A stretch of 64,000 nucleotides of DNA from CAMQVM01 sp044433365 (GCA_044433365.1 JAWXTR010000001.1:1-64000); one strand, 5' to 3'. Shown: positions 52,698 to 61,193, counted from the first letter of the stretch. A program made the numbers and translations. The notes: generated by a model from the sequence alone, not told the origin.

Positions 52698-54044
52698 CTA
52701 AAGCTTATACTTCTTAATCTTATTATAAAGCGTCTGACGAGTAATAGCAAGCTCACTAGCCACAGCCGACATATTCCCCTCATTGCGAATTATTGCTGCT
52801 TCGATGGTTTGTCGCTCTATATTTTCTAGGGTGTCGATAGGTGTGCTGTTTTTTGAGGTTGCAGTTGCTAAATTTGTACTTTTTAGCAGTAAATCGCCCT
52901 GTTTTATAGTGTCGCTATCGCAAAGTATTACAGCTTTTTCAATAGTATGTTGCAATTCACGTATATTTCCAGCCCAACTATGAGATATTAGAGCCTCAGT
53001 AGCATTTGGAGTAAATCCCTCAATCTGTTTCTGATATTTTGTCTTGTACATATCTAAAAAACGTTCGGCAAGAGGTAAAATATCCTCTTTTCGCTCTCTA
53101 AGAGCAGCTATTTTTGTCTGTATAGTGTTAATTCTATAGAATAAATCCTCACGAAACTTTCCATCTGCTACCATCTCTTCCAAATCTCTGTTTGTGGCGC
53201 AAATTAATCTTACATCTATATCTGTCGGGCTATTGCTACCCACTTTTACCACCTTTTTACTCTGTAAAACAGTCAGTAATTTGGCTTGTAGATGGTATGG
53301 AAGATTGGCTATTTCATCTAAAAATATGGTGCCACCATTTGCAGCTTCAAACTTGCCAGCTCTATCGCATGTAGCCCCTGTAAACGACCCTTTTGTGTGT
53401 CCAAATAGTTCGCTTTCAAACAGAGTCTCGGCTATTGCTCCCATATCTACCGTAATAAGCGGCATTTTCGCTCTATTTGAATTTGAGTGTATCTCTTTTG
53501 CTAATACCTCCTTGCCTGTGCCATTTTCACCTGTTATAAGTATGTTTACATCGGTTACAGCCACTTTTTCGATGGTCTCTTTTAGTTGGCGCATTGCTTG
53601 GGAGTTACCCCAATACATTGGGCTTTTAGATTGCGACGACGTTGCCTTTTTCTCCCCTTTTTTAGATATTGCAGCCTTTGTAAGGGTGTCGATTAGTTTC
53701 GCATTATCCCAAGGTTTAACCACAAAATCGGCTGCACCACGTTTAATAGCCTCTACTGCCAATTCTATATCGGCATAGGCGGTAAAAACCACTACTGGCA
53801 GCGATTTGTCGATTTTTTTTATCTCCTCCAACCAATACAAGCCCTCATTGCCGCTATTTATCGAGGCGGTGAAGTTCATATCCAAAAGTACCAAACTTAC
53901 CTCCTCTTTGCGAAGCGTTGTGGCTATACTATTTGGTGTAGCAGTAACGATAATCTTCTCAAAGTGTGGCGACATCAAAAGTTTTACAGCCGAGAGTATC
54001 GACTTATTATCGTCTACAATTAAAAGTGTGCCTTTTGGTTTCAT
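52698..54044 (-). CDS. sigma-54-dependent response regulator (NtrC family)
   Basis: A 448-residue transcription activator. The receiver domain (residues 5-122) has the phospho-acceptor Asp55 in LVLLDMNF; the AAA+ domain has Walker A GENGTGKE (172-179), the sigma-54 contact loop as GSFTGA (219-224, Ser replacing the usual Ala), Walker B GGTIFLDEIA and an arginine-finger region; the C-terminal Fis-type helix-turn-helix is NMSAVASELAITRQTLYNKI. It should bind an upstream enhancer and drive RpoN promoters when phosphorylated by the adjacent kinase. A fitting promoter lies in front of tolC, divergent from this gene. Confidence 0.95.
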   Translation of the reverse strand: MKPKGTLLIVDDNKSILSAVKLLMSPHFEKIIVTATPNSIATTLRKEEVSLVLLDMNFTASINSGNEGLYWLEEIKKIDKSLPVVVFTAYADIELAVEAIKRGAADFVVKPWDNAKLIDTLTKAAISKKGEKKATSSQSKSPMYWGNSQAMRQLKETIEKVAVTDVNILITGENGTGKEVLAKEIHSNSNRAKMPLITVDMGAIAETLFESELFGHTKGSFTGATCDRAGKFEAANGGTIFLDEIANLPYHLQAKLLTVLQSKKVVKVGSNSPTDIDVRLICATNRDLEEMVADGKFREDLFYRINTIQTKIAALRERKEDILPLAERFLDMYKTKYQKQIEGFTPNATEALISHSWAGNIRELQHTIEKAVILCDSDTIKQGDLLLKSTNLATATSKNSTPIDTLENIERQTIEAAIIRNEGNMSAVASELAITRQTLYNKIKKYKL

Positions 54045-54073
54045 CTCTCTATTTTAGTTTTTTTGCATTAAAT

Positions 54074-54412
54074 TTAGCTTGCTACGCTTGCCATCCATAA
54101 CTTAAATGGCTCTGCTTTGGGCGACGGTACTGATTGAATTAATCGAAAAAGTTGCTCTGTGTCAGCTACATCGGTTAAATATTTTTTACCATCACTAGAA
54201 CGCATTTTGAGTTGTCCTATATTTTCGGACAACTCACTACCTTCAGTTTGTAACTTCTTTTTTAAATCGCTCCAATACTTACGTGGACGTGGACTATCAG
54301 TTAAAATCTCAATTACATCAATAATAGAAAAAAACCACTTCTCCTGCTCATCATCCCAAAGAGTACGCACTTTACGCTCCTCAAATATTTGAATTTTATT
54401 TTGTGTTGTCAT
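54074..54412 (-). pseudogene. truncated BRO-N family protein remnant
   Basis: A 112-residue frame matching only the N-terminal BRO-N part of a family that is usually 250-300 residues in Bacteroidetes: VRTLWDDEQEKWFFSIIDVI, LTDSPRPRKYWSDLKKKL and LFRLIQSVPSPKAEPFKLW. It stops just after FKLWMASVAS, where full-length relatives continue. No phage or other mobile genes are near. It lies between the regulator and the sigma-54 promoter region, on the minus strand. It may be an inactive remnant or a short protein still made; I favour a remnant. Confidence 0.65.
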
Positions 54413-54497
54413 AGTAGTATAAAAAATTTAAACAAAGTTAAAAATTATATCCAAAAAAGAAAATTATGAATTATACATTATAAATTATGAATTAATA

Positions 54498-54545
54498 AAA
54501 AGTGTCTAATTTCTTTACACTACTGTCAAAAAATTAGACACTTTT
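54498..54545. promoter_or_regulatory. tandem palindromic sites, probable enhancer for the sigma-54 activator
   Basis: Two 17-base TGTC-n9-(T/G)ACA sites, TGTCTAATTTCTTTACA (54503-54519) and TGTCAAAAAATTAGACA (54524-54540), have centres 21 bases apart, i.e. two helical turns. They lie about 80-117 bases upstream of the predicted start, the usual place for NtrC-type enhancers. The outer halves also form a perfect 15-bp stem (AAAAGTGTCTAATTT / AAATTAGACACTTTT), so a bidirectional terminator is the alternative reading. Confidence 0.6.
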
Positions 54546-54593
54546 AAATTTTACAGATTTTTCAATACTTTGATAATTAATGTGTTGCAAGTT

Positions 54594-54609
54594 TGGCACG
54601 TCGTATGCA
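54594..54609 (+). promoter_or_regulatory. sigma-54 (RpoN) promoter of the export operon
   Basis: TGGCACGTCGTATGCA matches the TGGCACG-n4-TTGCA consensus at all but one position; GG (54595-54596) and GC (54607-54608) are 12 bases apart as required for -24/-12. The start would be near 54620, 17 bases before the tolC ATG. Confidence 0.85.
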
Positions 54610-54636
54610 AAAGCTACTACAAAATAGGAATAAATT

Positions 54637-55968
54637 ATGAAAAACTTATTATTTTCAGCTATACTATTAGCAATTACTGCAAATGGAGTCAAGGCACAAA
54701 CACCCATTACATTGCAGCAGTGTATGGAGTATACTCTGGAGCGAAATAATGCTATAAAAATTCAAGAAATAGTGAATAATAGCACAAAACAGGATAAAAC
54801 AGAGTCGATAGCATCGCTTTTCCCCTCACTAAGCGCATCATCGAGTGTTACAAACTCTTATGGTCGTTCGATTGACCCAGAGACCAACACCTACACCACT
54901 AGCGGCAACCTTTCCAACTCTTACGGTTTGTATGCTTCTGTAACCGTATTTAGTGGACTAACAAACATTAATGCAGTGCGTGCTGCAAGAATGCGTGTAG
55001 AACAGGGAGGACTTCAATTACAGCAAAAAAAGGATGAAATGGCTATTTCGGCTATGAAGCTATTTTATGATGCGCTATACTACGAGGAGTCGGTAAAAAT
55101 AGTTGTAGAGCAGAAAGAGGCATCTGAAAAGGTGTTGAAATTGACAAAAAAACAGTTAGAATTGGGTGTAAAAAGCGAAGCAGATGTAGCAGTAGCAGCA
55201 GCAGAGGTGGCAAACTACGACCTACTTCTTACAGAGCAAGAGAGTAGCTACAGGTTGGCTATATTAGATGTAAAAGAGGCGATGAACTTTCCATTAGATA
55301 GCCAAATAGAGCTTGTCGGTAGTGATACAAAGCTGCTAGAGACTCTAAAAACATTTAAACCTTTCGACAGCAGCGAAACTCTGGAATATAACAGCGAAGT
55401 TCAATCGGCAAAAAGCTCATTAAAAGAGAGTCAGATAAATTTAAAAATAGCAAAAGGTGGTTATCTTCCCACTATCTCTTTTGGTGCTGGTTACAACACA
55501 AACTACTTTAAAATGTTTGATAGCGATGTAGCACAACGAATATTTTCTGACCAAATAAGGGATAACAACGGTTACTATTTTGGGGCATCTATCTCAATAC
55601 CAATTTTTAAGGGGTTAAACAGTAGAATTAACGTTATAAAGAGTCGCAATAATGTAAAAATAGCAGAGTTGCAGCTTTCGCAAACCGAGTTAAAGGTAGA
55701 AAAGGCGATAAAAAATGCACTGCTACAGAAAACAAGTTCCCTAAAAGAGCAGATAGGAGCAGAAAAGAAGATAGAAGCAAATAAATTAGCTACAAGAGCG
55801 ATGACAAAAAAATATGAACAGGGAATAGCTAGCATAATCGACCTACAAAAAAGCAGCAACGACCTACTACTAGCAAAAGCCGCCTATGCAAGAGCAAAGT
55901 ATAACTACCAAATTCAATCAATAATGGTAGAGTATTATCGCAGTGGCGTTTTAGAGGTTAGAGGTTAG
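54637..55968 (+). CDS. TolC-family outer-membrane efflux protein
   Basis: A 443-residue outer-membrane channel: signal peptide ending NGVKAQ (residue 21), then TPITLQQCMEYTLERNNAIKI, the standard opening of the OEP family, with two related helical/strand halves (SLSASSSVTNSYG, PTISFGAGYNTNYF) forming the barrel and periplasmic tunnel. It is the first gene of an operon with an HlyD adaptor, an ABC ATPase and an FtsX permease, i.e. a tripartite MacAB-type exporter. A sigma-54 promoter lies directly upstream. The last residues (LEVRG) and the stop are encoded by TTAGAGG heptamers. Confidence 0.93.
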   Translation: MKNLLFSAILLAITANGVKAQTPITLQQCMEYTLERNNAIKIQEIVNNSTKQDKTESIASLFPSLSASSSVTNSYGRSIDPETNTYTTSGNLSNSYGLYASVTVFSGLTNINAVRAARMRVEQGGLQLQQKKDEMAISAMKLFYDALYYEESVKIVVEQKEASEKVLKLTKKQLELGVKSEADVAVAAAEVANYDLLLTEQESSYRLAILDVKEAMNFPLDSQIELVGSDTKLLETLKTFKPFDSSETLEYNSEVQSAKSSLKESQINLKIAKGGYLPTISFGAGYNTNYFKMFDSDVAQRIFSDQIRDNNGYYFGASISIPIFKGLNSRINVIKSRNNVKIAELQLSQTELKVEKAIKNALLQKTSSLKEQIGAEKKIEANKLATRAMTKKYEQGIASIIDLQKSSNDLLLAKAAYARAKYNYQIQSIMVEYYRSGVLEVRG

Positions 55969-55971
55969 AGG
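55951..55971 (+). repeat. three TTAGAGG heptamers at the tolC 3' end
   Basis: TTAGAGG occurs three times in tandem and contains the tolC stop codon (TAG, 55966-55968). It is the complement of the CCTCTAA unit type in the 5348-5438 array. Confidence 0.85.
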
Positions 55972-56000
55972 GAAAAGAGGAGAGAGATTAGAGCATTACA

Positions 56001-56031
56001 ATTATGCATTATGAATTATGCATTATGAATT
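56001..56031 (+). repeat. 31-base heptamer array before hlyD
   Basis: ATTATGC and ATTATGA units alternate; identical to 57390-57420 and, on the minus strand, to 52636-52666. It ends 7 bases before the ATG at 56039. Confidence 0.95.
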
Positions 56032-56038
56032 GAATATT

Positions 56039-57298
56039 ATGGATATAAAATTAGAACAACCAAAAGGCATAAAAGCCATATTCAGAGCCAAAAATCTACC
56101 ATATTTTTTAGGTGGAGCACTACTAATATTCGTAGCATGGCTACTACTACGTGATAATTCGGCTACGCTACGCATTAATGCCAAAACTATAGCAGTCGAA
56201 ACAGTTGAAAATGGCGAATTTAACGACTATGTACGCATTACAGGGCAGGTTCAACCAATAATGGCAGTGCAGCTTAGCCCATTAGAGAGCGGTATTGTAG
56301 AAGAAATTATGGTAGAGGAGGGTGCAAAGGTGAAAAAAGGTCAAATTTTAGCCATTTTAAGCAACAATAACCTAAACCTTTCAATCCTAGATAGCGAAGC
56401 GCAACTAGCAGAGAAACAGAACTTTCTACGCAACACCCAAATCACTATGGAGCAGGAGCGTTTAAGCCTAAATCAAGAGCGATTGCAGCTAGAATTAGAT
56501 GTAAAACGCAAATATAGAGCCTATAAGCAGCAAGAGGAGTTATATAACGATAAACTCGTTGCAAAAGAGGATTGGCTGATAGCAAAAGAGGATTATGAGC
56601 TTGCAGTAAACCGTAGAGAGTTGATTTTAGAGCGACAAAAGCAAGATAGCCTTTACCGTACAGTGCAGGTAGACCAAATGGAAGAGAGCCTTAATAATAT
56701 GCGCCGAAATATGGAGCTTGTGCGCCAAAGAGTTGAAAATCTACATATTAAATCGCCTATTGATGGTGAACTAGGTTTGTTAGATTTAGTATTAGGACAG
56801 TCGGTATCGTCGGGACAGAAAATAGGGCAAGTAAACGACCTTTCAAACTTTAAAATCGAAGCTCAAATTAATGAACACTACATAGATAGAGTAAATTCGG
56901 GTCTTACAGCAGCATTTGAACGCAGTGGTGAAACATTCGAGACGACTCTACGCAAAGTCTACCCAGAGGTGAGAGAGGGTCAGTTTCGTGCAGATTTTAA
57001 ATTTACGGGTAATCGCCCTGAGAATATTCGTTCAGGTCAAACTTATTACTTAAATTTGCAACTTGGAGCACCAGCCCAGGCGGTTATCATTCCACGAGGT
57101 TCATTCTACCAAAGTACAGGTGGAAATTGGATTTTTGTTGTAAATGAAGCTGAGGGCAAAGCCTATAAACGCCATATTAAAATCGGTCGTCAAAATCCTC
57201 AATATTATGAGGTTATCGAGGGTCTTTCAGCTGGCGAAAAGGTGATTGTCTCTAGTTATGAGCAGTATGGGGATAATGAGGTGCTGCTTTTTGATTAA
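56039..57298 (+). CDS. HlyD/MacA-type periplasmic adaptor protein
   Basis: A 419-residue membrane-fusion protein: one N-terminal transmembrane helix (residues about 23-42), a lipoyl/barrel-sandwich half (PLESGIVEEIMVEEGAKVKKGQ), a coiled-coil hairpin (about 105-215), the second lipoyl half (LHIKSPIDGELGLLD-type, seen as IKSPIDGELGLLDLVLG) and a beta-barrel plus membrane-proximal domain. It links the ABC transporter to the TolC channel. An in-frame ATG 21 bases upstream, inside the heptamer array, would add MHYELNI and is considered non-native or accidental. Confidence 0.92.
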   Translation: MDIKLEQPKGIKAIFRAKNLPYFLGGALLIFVAWLLLRDNSATLRINAKTIAVETVENGEFNDYVRITGQVQPIMAVQLSPLESGIVEEIMVEEGAKVKKGQILAILSNNNLNLSILDSEAQLAEKQNFLRNTQITMEQERLSLNQERLQLELDVKRKYRAYKQQEELYNDKLVAKEDWLIAKEDYELAVNRRELILERQKQDSLYRTVQVDQMEESLNNMRRNMELVRQRVENLHIKSPIDGELGLLDLVLGQSVSSGQKIGQVNDLSNFKIEAQINEHYIDRVNSGLTAAFERSGETFETTLRKVYPEVREGQFRADFKFTGNRPENIRSGQTYYLNLQLGAPAQAVIIPRGSFYQSTGGNWIFVVNEAEGKAYKRHIKIGRQNPQYYEVIEGLSAGEKVIVSSYEQYGDNEVLLFD

Positions 57299-57329
57299 TG
57301 CGTAATTCGTAATTCGTAATGCGTAATTG
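57296..57329 (+). repeat. heptamer array (TAATTCG/TAATGCG) after hlyD
   Basis: Units TAATGCG and TAATTCG, a G variant of the A-ending units elsewhere, starting in the hlyD stop codon. Confidence 0.8.
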
Positions 57330-57389
57330 TGCAACGACAAAAAAACAAAGGGAACTTTTAAAATAAAATATAATATTATAAATCAATCA

Positions 57390-57420
57390 ATTATGCATTA
57401 TGAATTATGCATTATGAATT
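57390..57420 (+). repeat. 31-base heptamer array before the ABC ATPase gene
   Basis: Identical to 56001-56031; ends 13 bases before the ATG at 57434. A partial SE tip (AGGGAACTTTTAAAAT) lies at about 57348. Confidence 0.95.
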
Positions 57421-57433
57421 AAAATTTATTGCT

Positions 57434-58114
57434 ATGTTAAAAATTAAAAACATCAAAAAACATTTCAAAACAGAATTAGTTGAAACTATAGCACTTGCAG
57501 GCGTAACATTTGAGGTAAAATCGGGTGAGTTTGTGGCTATTATGGGTCCGTCGGGTTGTGGAAAATCTACGCTGCTTAATATTTTAGGTCTTTTGGATAA
57601 CCCAACCGAAGGTGGTTATGAGCTTTTAGGTCAAGAGGTTGGCTCACTTAAAGAGAAAGAGCGCACAAAATTCCGTAAAGGTAATATCGGCTTTATTTTT
57701 CAAAGTTTTAACCTTATCGACGAGCTTTCAGTATTTGAAAATGTCGAACTACCTCTTGTTTATATGGGTGTTAAGGCTAAAGAGCGCAAAGAGAGAGTAT
57801 TGGCAATTCTTAAACGTATGGCTATCACCCATCGTGCCGAACATTTCCCTCAACAACTCTCTGGTGGTCAGCAACAGCGTGTAGCCATTGCTCGTGCACT
57901 TGTTAGCAACCCTAAATTAATCCTTGCCGATGAGCCTACAGGTAATCTTGATTCAAAAAATGGTTCAGAGGTGATGCACCTACTTATGGATCTGCATCGT
58001 GAGGGTAGCACTATCATTATGGTTACTCACTCACAACACGATGCTGCTTATGCTGGGCGGACTATTAATCTTTTTGATGGGAAAATAGTAGAGGATGTGC
58101 AAAACTTCATGTAA
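57434..58114 (+). CDS. ABC transporter ATPase (MacB/LolD type)
   Basis: A 226-residue ATPase: Walker [11 protein letters not shown]-loop [20 protein letters not shown], signature [15 protein letters not shown], Walker [13 protein letters not shown] and the H-loop MVTHSQHDA. The FxNVELPL and GNLDS forms are those of the MacB/LolD class that works with FtsX-type permeases by mechanotransmission. An in-frame ATG in the heptamer array would add nine residues (MHYELKFIA) with no family match. Partner of the permease at 58641, from which it is separated by a four-helix-bundle gene. Confidence 0.94.
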   Translation: MLKIKNIKKHFKTELVETIALAGVTFEVKSGEFVAIMGPSGCGKSTLLNILGLLDNPTEGGYELLGQEVGSLKEKERTKFRKGNIGFIFQSFNLIDELSVFENVELPLVYMGVKAKERKERVLAILKRMAITHRAEHFPQQLSGGQQQRVAIARALVSNPKLILADEPTGNLDSKNGSEVMHLLMDLHREGSTIIMVTHSQHDAAYAGRTINLFDGKIVEDVQNFM

Positions 58115-58187
58115 TTACGGAAGCCGTATAGCGCAGCCATTTTTGGCACATCCCTCCGCTTTTTAATCCTCACGCACCCCAAAAATC

Positions 58188-58219
58188 AATGCATAATTCA
58201 TAATGCATAATTCATAATT
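58188..58219 (+). repeat. 32-base heptamer array, left flank of the S23 gene
   Basis: Alternating AATGCAT/AATTCAT units. Its reverse complement matches 58591-58622 at 31 of 32 positions, so the S23 gene lies between inverted repeats. Nothing recognisable is seen in 58115-58187. Confidence 0.95.
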
Positions 58220-58232
58220 AAATAGTATTTGT

Positions 58233-58592
58233 ATGGGAAAAAGAGAAAATGTGATTGTTGACAAGAGTAAATTGTTTGCTATTCGGATAATTAGATTATA
58301 TCAATATTTAAATAATGAAAAACAAGAGTATGTTTTATCAAAACAGTTATTGAGGTCGGGAACAAGTATTGGAGCTAATGTAAAAGAGGCTATACGTGGG
58401 CAATCTAAGGCTGATTTTGTGGCAAAAATGAATATTTCATTAAAAGAGGCAAGTGAAACAGAATATTGGTTAGAATTACTACTTGAAACTGATTATATTA
58501 ATAATCAGCAGTTTGATAGTATCTATTTAGATAATCAAGAGTTAATAAAACTCCTAATTTCAATAATCAAATCGAGTAAAAATAATTCCTAA
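58233..58592 (+). CDS. four-helix bundle protein (S23/23S rRNA IVP family)
   Basis: A 119-residue protein of the S23 family, best known from intervening sequences of 23S rRNA genes and related to Avd of diversity-generating retroelements. Typical motifs: LFAIRIIRLYQYLN, LSKQLLRSGTSIGANVKEA and SLKEASETEYWLELLLET. Four amphipathic helices; free-standing copies are common in Bacteroidetes, with no known activity beyond nucleic-acid binding in Avd. It interrupts an ATPase-permease gene pair and lies between near-perfect 32-base inverted repeats; its stop codon overlaps the right repeat. This looks like a small inserted cassette. Confidence 0.9.
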   Translation: MGKRENVIVDKSKLFAIRIIRLYQYLNNEKQEYVLSKQLLRSGTSIGANVKEAIRGQSKADFVAKMNISLKEASETEYWLELLLETDYINNQQFDSIYLDNQELIKLLISIIKSSKNNS

Positions 58593-58622
58593 TTATGAAT
58601 TATGCATTATGAATTATGAATT
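58591..58622 (+). repeat. 32-base heptamer array, right flank of the S23 gene
   Basis: Inverted counterpart of 58188-58219; overlaps the S23 stop codon and ends 18 bases before the permease ATG. Confidence 0.95.
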
Positions 58623-58640
58623 AATTTAAAATGAATTAAA

Positions 58641-61055
58641 ATGAAAAATATATTACGAAATAGAGATGGTGAGTTGCTAAAGGTGATACTACTAGGTGTT
58701 GCACTAGCAATGTCGCTTGTGATGTTTTCAAAGGTCTATTTTGAGAATAGCTATGAGGATTTTGTGCCCAAGGCTGAGCGAATATATCGGGTGCATCCTC
58801 GATTTACTAGAGCAGGGCTTAGGATGATTCCCCAGTGGGCAACAACACCCGGTGGAATTGCACCAACAATAATAAAATTCTCTCCCCTTTTTGAGAGTGC
58901 TACACGATATAAGGTATATCGCAACGATGCAGCCTTTTATAAGGTGAGTGATAGTGATAGCGATGATGCACGTTCGGTAGTTTGTAGTGAGATGATACTT
59001 GCTGATAGCAATTTCCTTAGTTTTTTTCCACGTAATGTTATTGGTGCTACTATGGAAGATATTGCCTCTACTTCACACGATGTGCTTTTATCTCGCTCTT
59101 TGGCTGAGAGTTTAAGCCATGACGGTGATGCAGAGTCGATTATTGGTAGTATGATACGAAGTAATGCTATCGTAATAGACGAAGATTTTACGGTAAAAGG
59201 AATTTTTGACGATTTTCCAAAAAATTCCTCACTTTGTGATATTGAGGTAATAGGTTCGGTGGAGCTTAACAATCTCTTTTATGATGAAGAGGATCATAAC
59301 CGATTAATGGGTAACGAAGTATACCACAGTTATGTAAGATTGCAACCAAATGTAGAGGTTGCAGAGCTAGACAAGGCAATAGAGAATGCAATAGAGACAG
59401 ATATTGTCAAAACATATAAAGATTTTATACCTGATGATATGTCGATTGGTTACTATTTAGAGGGTATTAAAACTATACATACCTCTGAGCAGTCGGTACG
59501 CTCAACGATTACACTACTGCTGATTTTAGGAATTTCAGTACTTGCAATTGCAATGTTAAACTACGTTCTTTTTGCAGTAACTGCACTTGTTAAGAGGGCT
59601 AAAAATATTGCGACTCGCCGCTGTTATGGTGCGCCTACATGGGTGATATACAAAATGCTTATCAGTGATGCACTCTCTACGCTTTTGCTCTCACTAGCGT
59701 TGGCTGTATTTCTATTATTTGCATTAAAACCAAATATAGAAGCTATTACGGGTGTGCGTTATGTCGATTTATTTACTTTTGATATAGTTTGGATTGTGGT
59801 TGTGGTGTCGCTAATGGTGGTTATGGTGTGTGGTGTCGTTCCTGCTGCTATCTACTCAAAAATTCCTCTTTCGGCAGCGTTCCAACGCTTTAAAGAGCGA
59901 AATACAAAGTGGAAATATGCGCTTTTGGCTGTTCAATTCTCGGGTGCAATGTTGTTTATCGCTCTACTTTCGATTATGACGCTACAATATCGCTATCTGT
60001 TATCCGTAGATATTGGCTATAAATATGATAATCTGCTATACGTGCAGTTTGAACGCTTTAATAGCGATGGTTACAAGGAGGTAAAAGATAATGTAATAAA
60101 AGTTGCAGGAGTTGAAAAAGTGGCACGTTGTTCGGATTTACCCTACACATTTCTTAGTTCTAATAGCACTTACGATAGTCAGGATGGTTTTTTATTCTCT
60201 TCTAACGAGATGAGTGCAGCCGATGAAGATTTACCATCAATCTTTGGACTCGAAATTGTTGAGGGGCGTGATTTTGATGCAGAGCATCCTACGGGGCAAG
60301 AGGCTTTGGTTAGTAAATCGTTTGTAGAGCAGATGTCTAAATATAAAGATTGGAGCGATGGAGCAGTGGGTAAGTCGTTTCAAATGTCGTCACATAATCA
60401 TAATGATGAGTATTCAACGGTTTGCGGAGTGTACGAAGATTTTTTAGTTGGAAATGCTGTTACTTTAGATGATATGCCATCTGTTATTTTCTATAGTGAG
60501 ACTCAAAGCCATAACTATAATGTTAAGATGAAATATCTTGTCATAAAAGTTCGAGAAGATACTCAAGAGATTAGAACAGCTATTCAAAATGCTATTAAAG
60601 AGATTGTGCCATCGCAAAATACTGAGATTCGTAACTACTCAGCAGAGTTTGAGCAGTCGTATTCTGATAGTAAAAACTTTAGAAACATGGTGCTTTACGC
60701 AGGTTTGATAGTGTTGATAATCACTTTAATCGGTTTGGTAGGCTATACACGTGATGAAATATCACGTCGCAGGTCGGAAATTGCTATTCGTAAGATTCAT
60801 GGAGCTACAACTTCCGAAATTATTCAGATTTTTATGCGTGATGTGGTTTGGCTTTTGCTTTTTGGACTTTTAGCAGGTGGTGCAGCTTCGCTATATGCTG
60901 CTAACTCTCTACTTGAGATGTTCGCCTATAAAATTACGCTTAGCCCATGGATATTCCTATTGAGTGCAGTAGTAGTAACAGCAGTAATAGCCGCAGTGGT
61001 AATATCTACAACTCATAGAGCTGCTGATGCTAACCCTGTGGATAACCTTAATTAA
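58641..61055 (+). CDS. ABC transporter permease, double FtsX/MacB type
   Basis: An 804-residue membrane protein with two FtsX modules. An N-terminal helix (residues about 10-30) and a MacB periplasmic core domain (about 40-275, KAERIYRVHPRFTRAG) are followed by three helices (about 283-425), then a fourth helix, a second periplasmic core (SVDIGYKYDNLLYVQFERF) and three C-terminal helices with RRSEIAIRKIHGATTSEI. Bacteroidetes encode many such double permeases; cargo is usually a lipid, peptide or antimicrobial. It pairs with the ATPase at 57434 and, through HlyD and TolC, forms an envelope-spanning exporter. Confidence 0.92.
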   Translation: MKNILRNRDGELLKVILLGVALAMSLVMFSKVYFENSYEDFVPKAERIYRVHPRFTRAGLRMIPQWATTPGGIAPTIIKFSPLFESATRYKVYRNDAAFYKVSDSDSDDARSVVCSEMILADSNFLSFFPRNVIGATMEDIASTSHDVLLSRSLAESLSHDGDAESIIGSMIRSNAIVIDEDFTVKGIFDDFPKNSSLCDIEVIGSVELNNLFYDEEDHNRLMGNEVYHSYVRLQPNVEVAELDKAIENAIETDIVKTYKDFIPDDMSIGYYLEGIKTIHTSEQSVRSTITLLLILGISVLAIAMLNYVLFAVTALVKRAKNIATRRCYGAPTWVIYKMLISDALSTLLLSLALAVFLLFALKPNIEAITGVRYVDLFTFDIVWIVVVVSLMVVMVCGVVPAAIYSKIPLSAAFQRFKERNTKWKYALLAVQFSGAMLFIALLSIMTLQYRYLLSVDIGYKYDNLLYVQFERFNSDGYKEVKDNVIKVAGVEKVARCSDLPYTFLSSNSTYDSQDGFLFSSNEMSAADEDLPSIFGLEIVEGRDFDAEHPTGQEALVSKSFVEQMSKYKDWSDGAVGKSFQMSSHNHNDEYSTVCGVYEDFLVGNAVTLDDMPSVIFYSETQSHNYNVKMKYLVIKVREDTQEIRTAIQNAIKEIVPSQNTEIRNYSAEFEQSYSDSKNFRNMVLYAGLIVLIITLIGLVGYTRDEISRRRSEIAIRKIHGATTSEIIQIFMRDVVWLLLFGLLAGGAASLYAANSLLEMFAYKITLSPWIFLLSAVVVTAVIAAVVISTTHRAADANPVDNLN

Positions 61056-61115
61056 TTCATAATTTGTAATGCATAATTCATAATTGAAAATTCTTAAATT
61101 ATGAATTATAAATTA
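61055..61115 (+). repeat. heptamer arrays after the permease gene
   Basis: TAATTCA, TAATTTG and TAATGCA units start in the permease stop codon; an inverted set (TTATGAATTATAAATTAA) follows at about 61097. Confidence 0.78.
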
Positions 61116-61193
61116 ATTTACATGAGAACAATAGCAAACTTTTTTGTTTGATAGTAGTTTTGAGAATGACTCTAAGAAAAAAGGTTTGAAAAA

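Noticed and set aside
54074..54412. Prophage from the BRO-N gene
   Set aside because: No integrase, capsid, terminase or attachment sites are in the window.
58233..58592. S23 gene as part of a 23S rRNA intervening sequence
   Set aside because: No rRNA sequence is nearby; the gene lies between two transporter genes.
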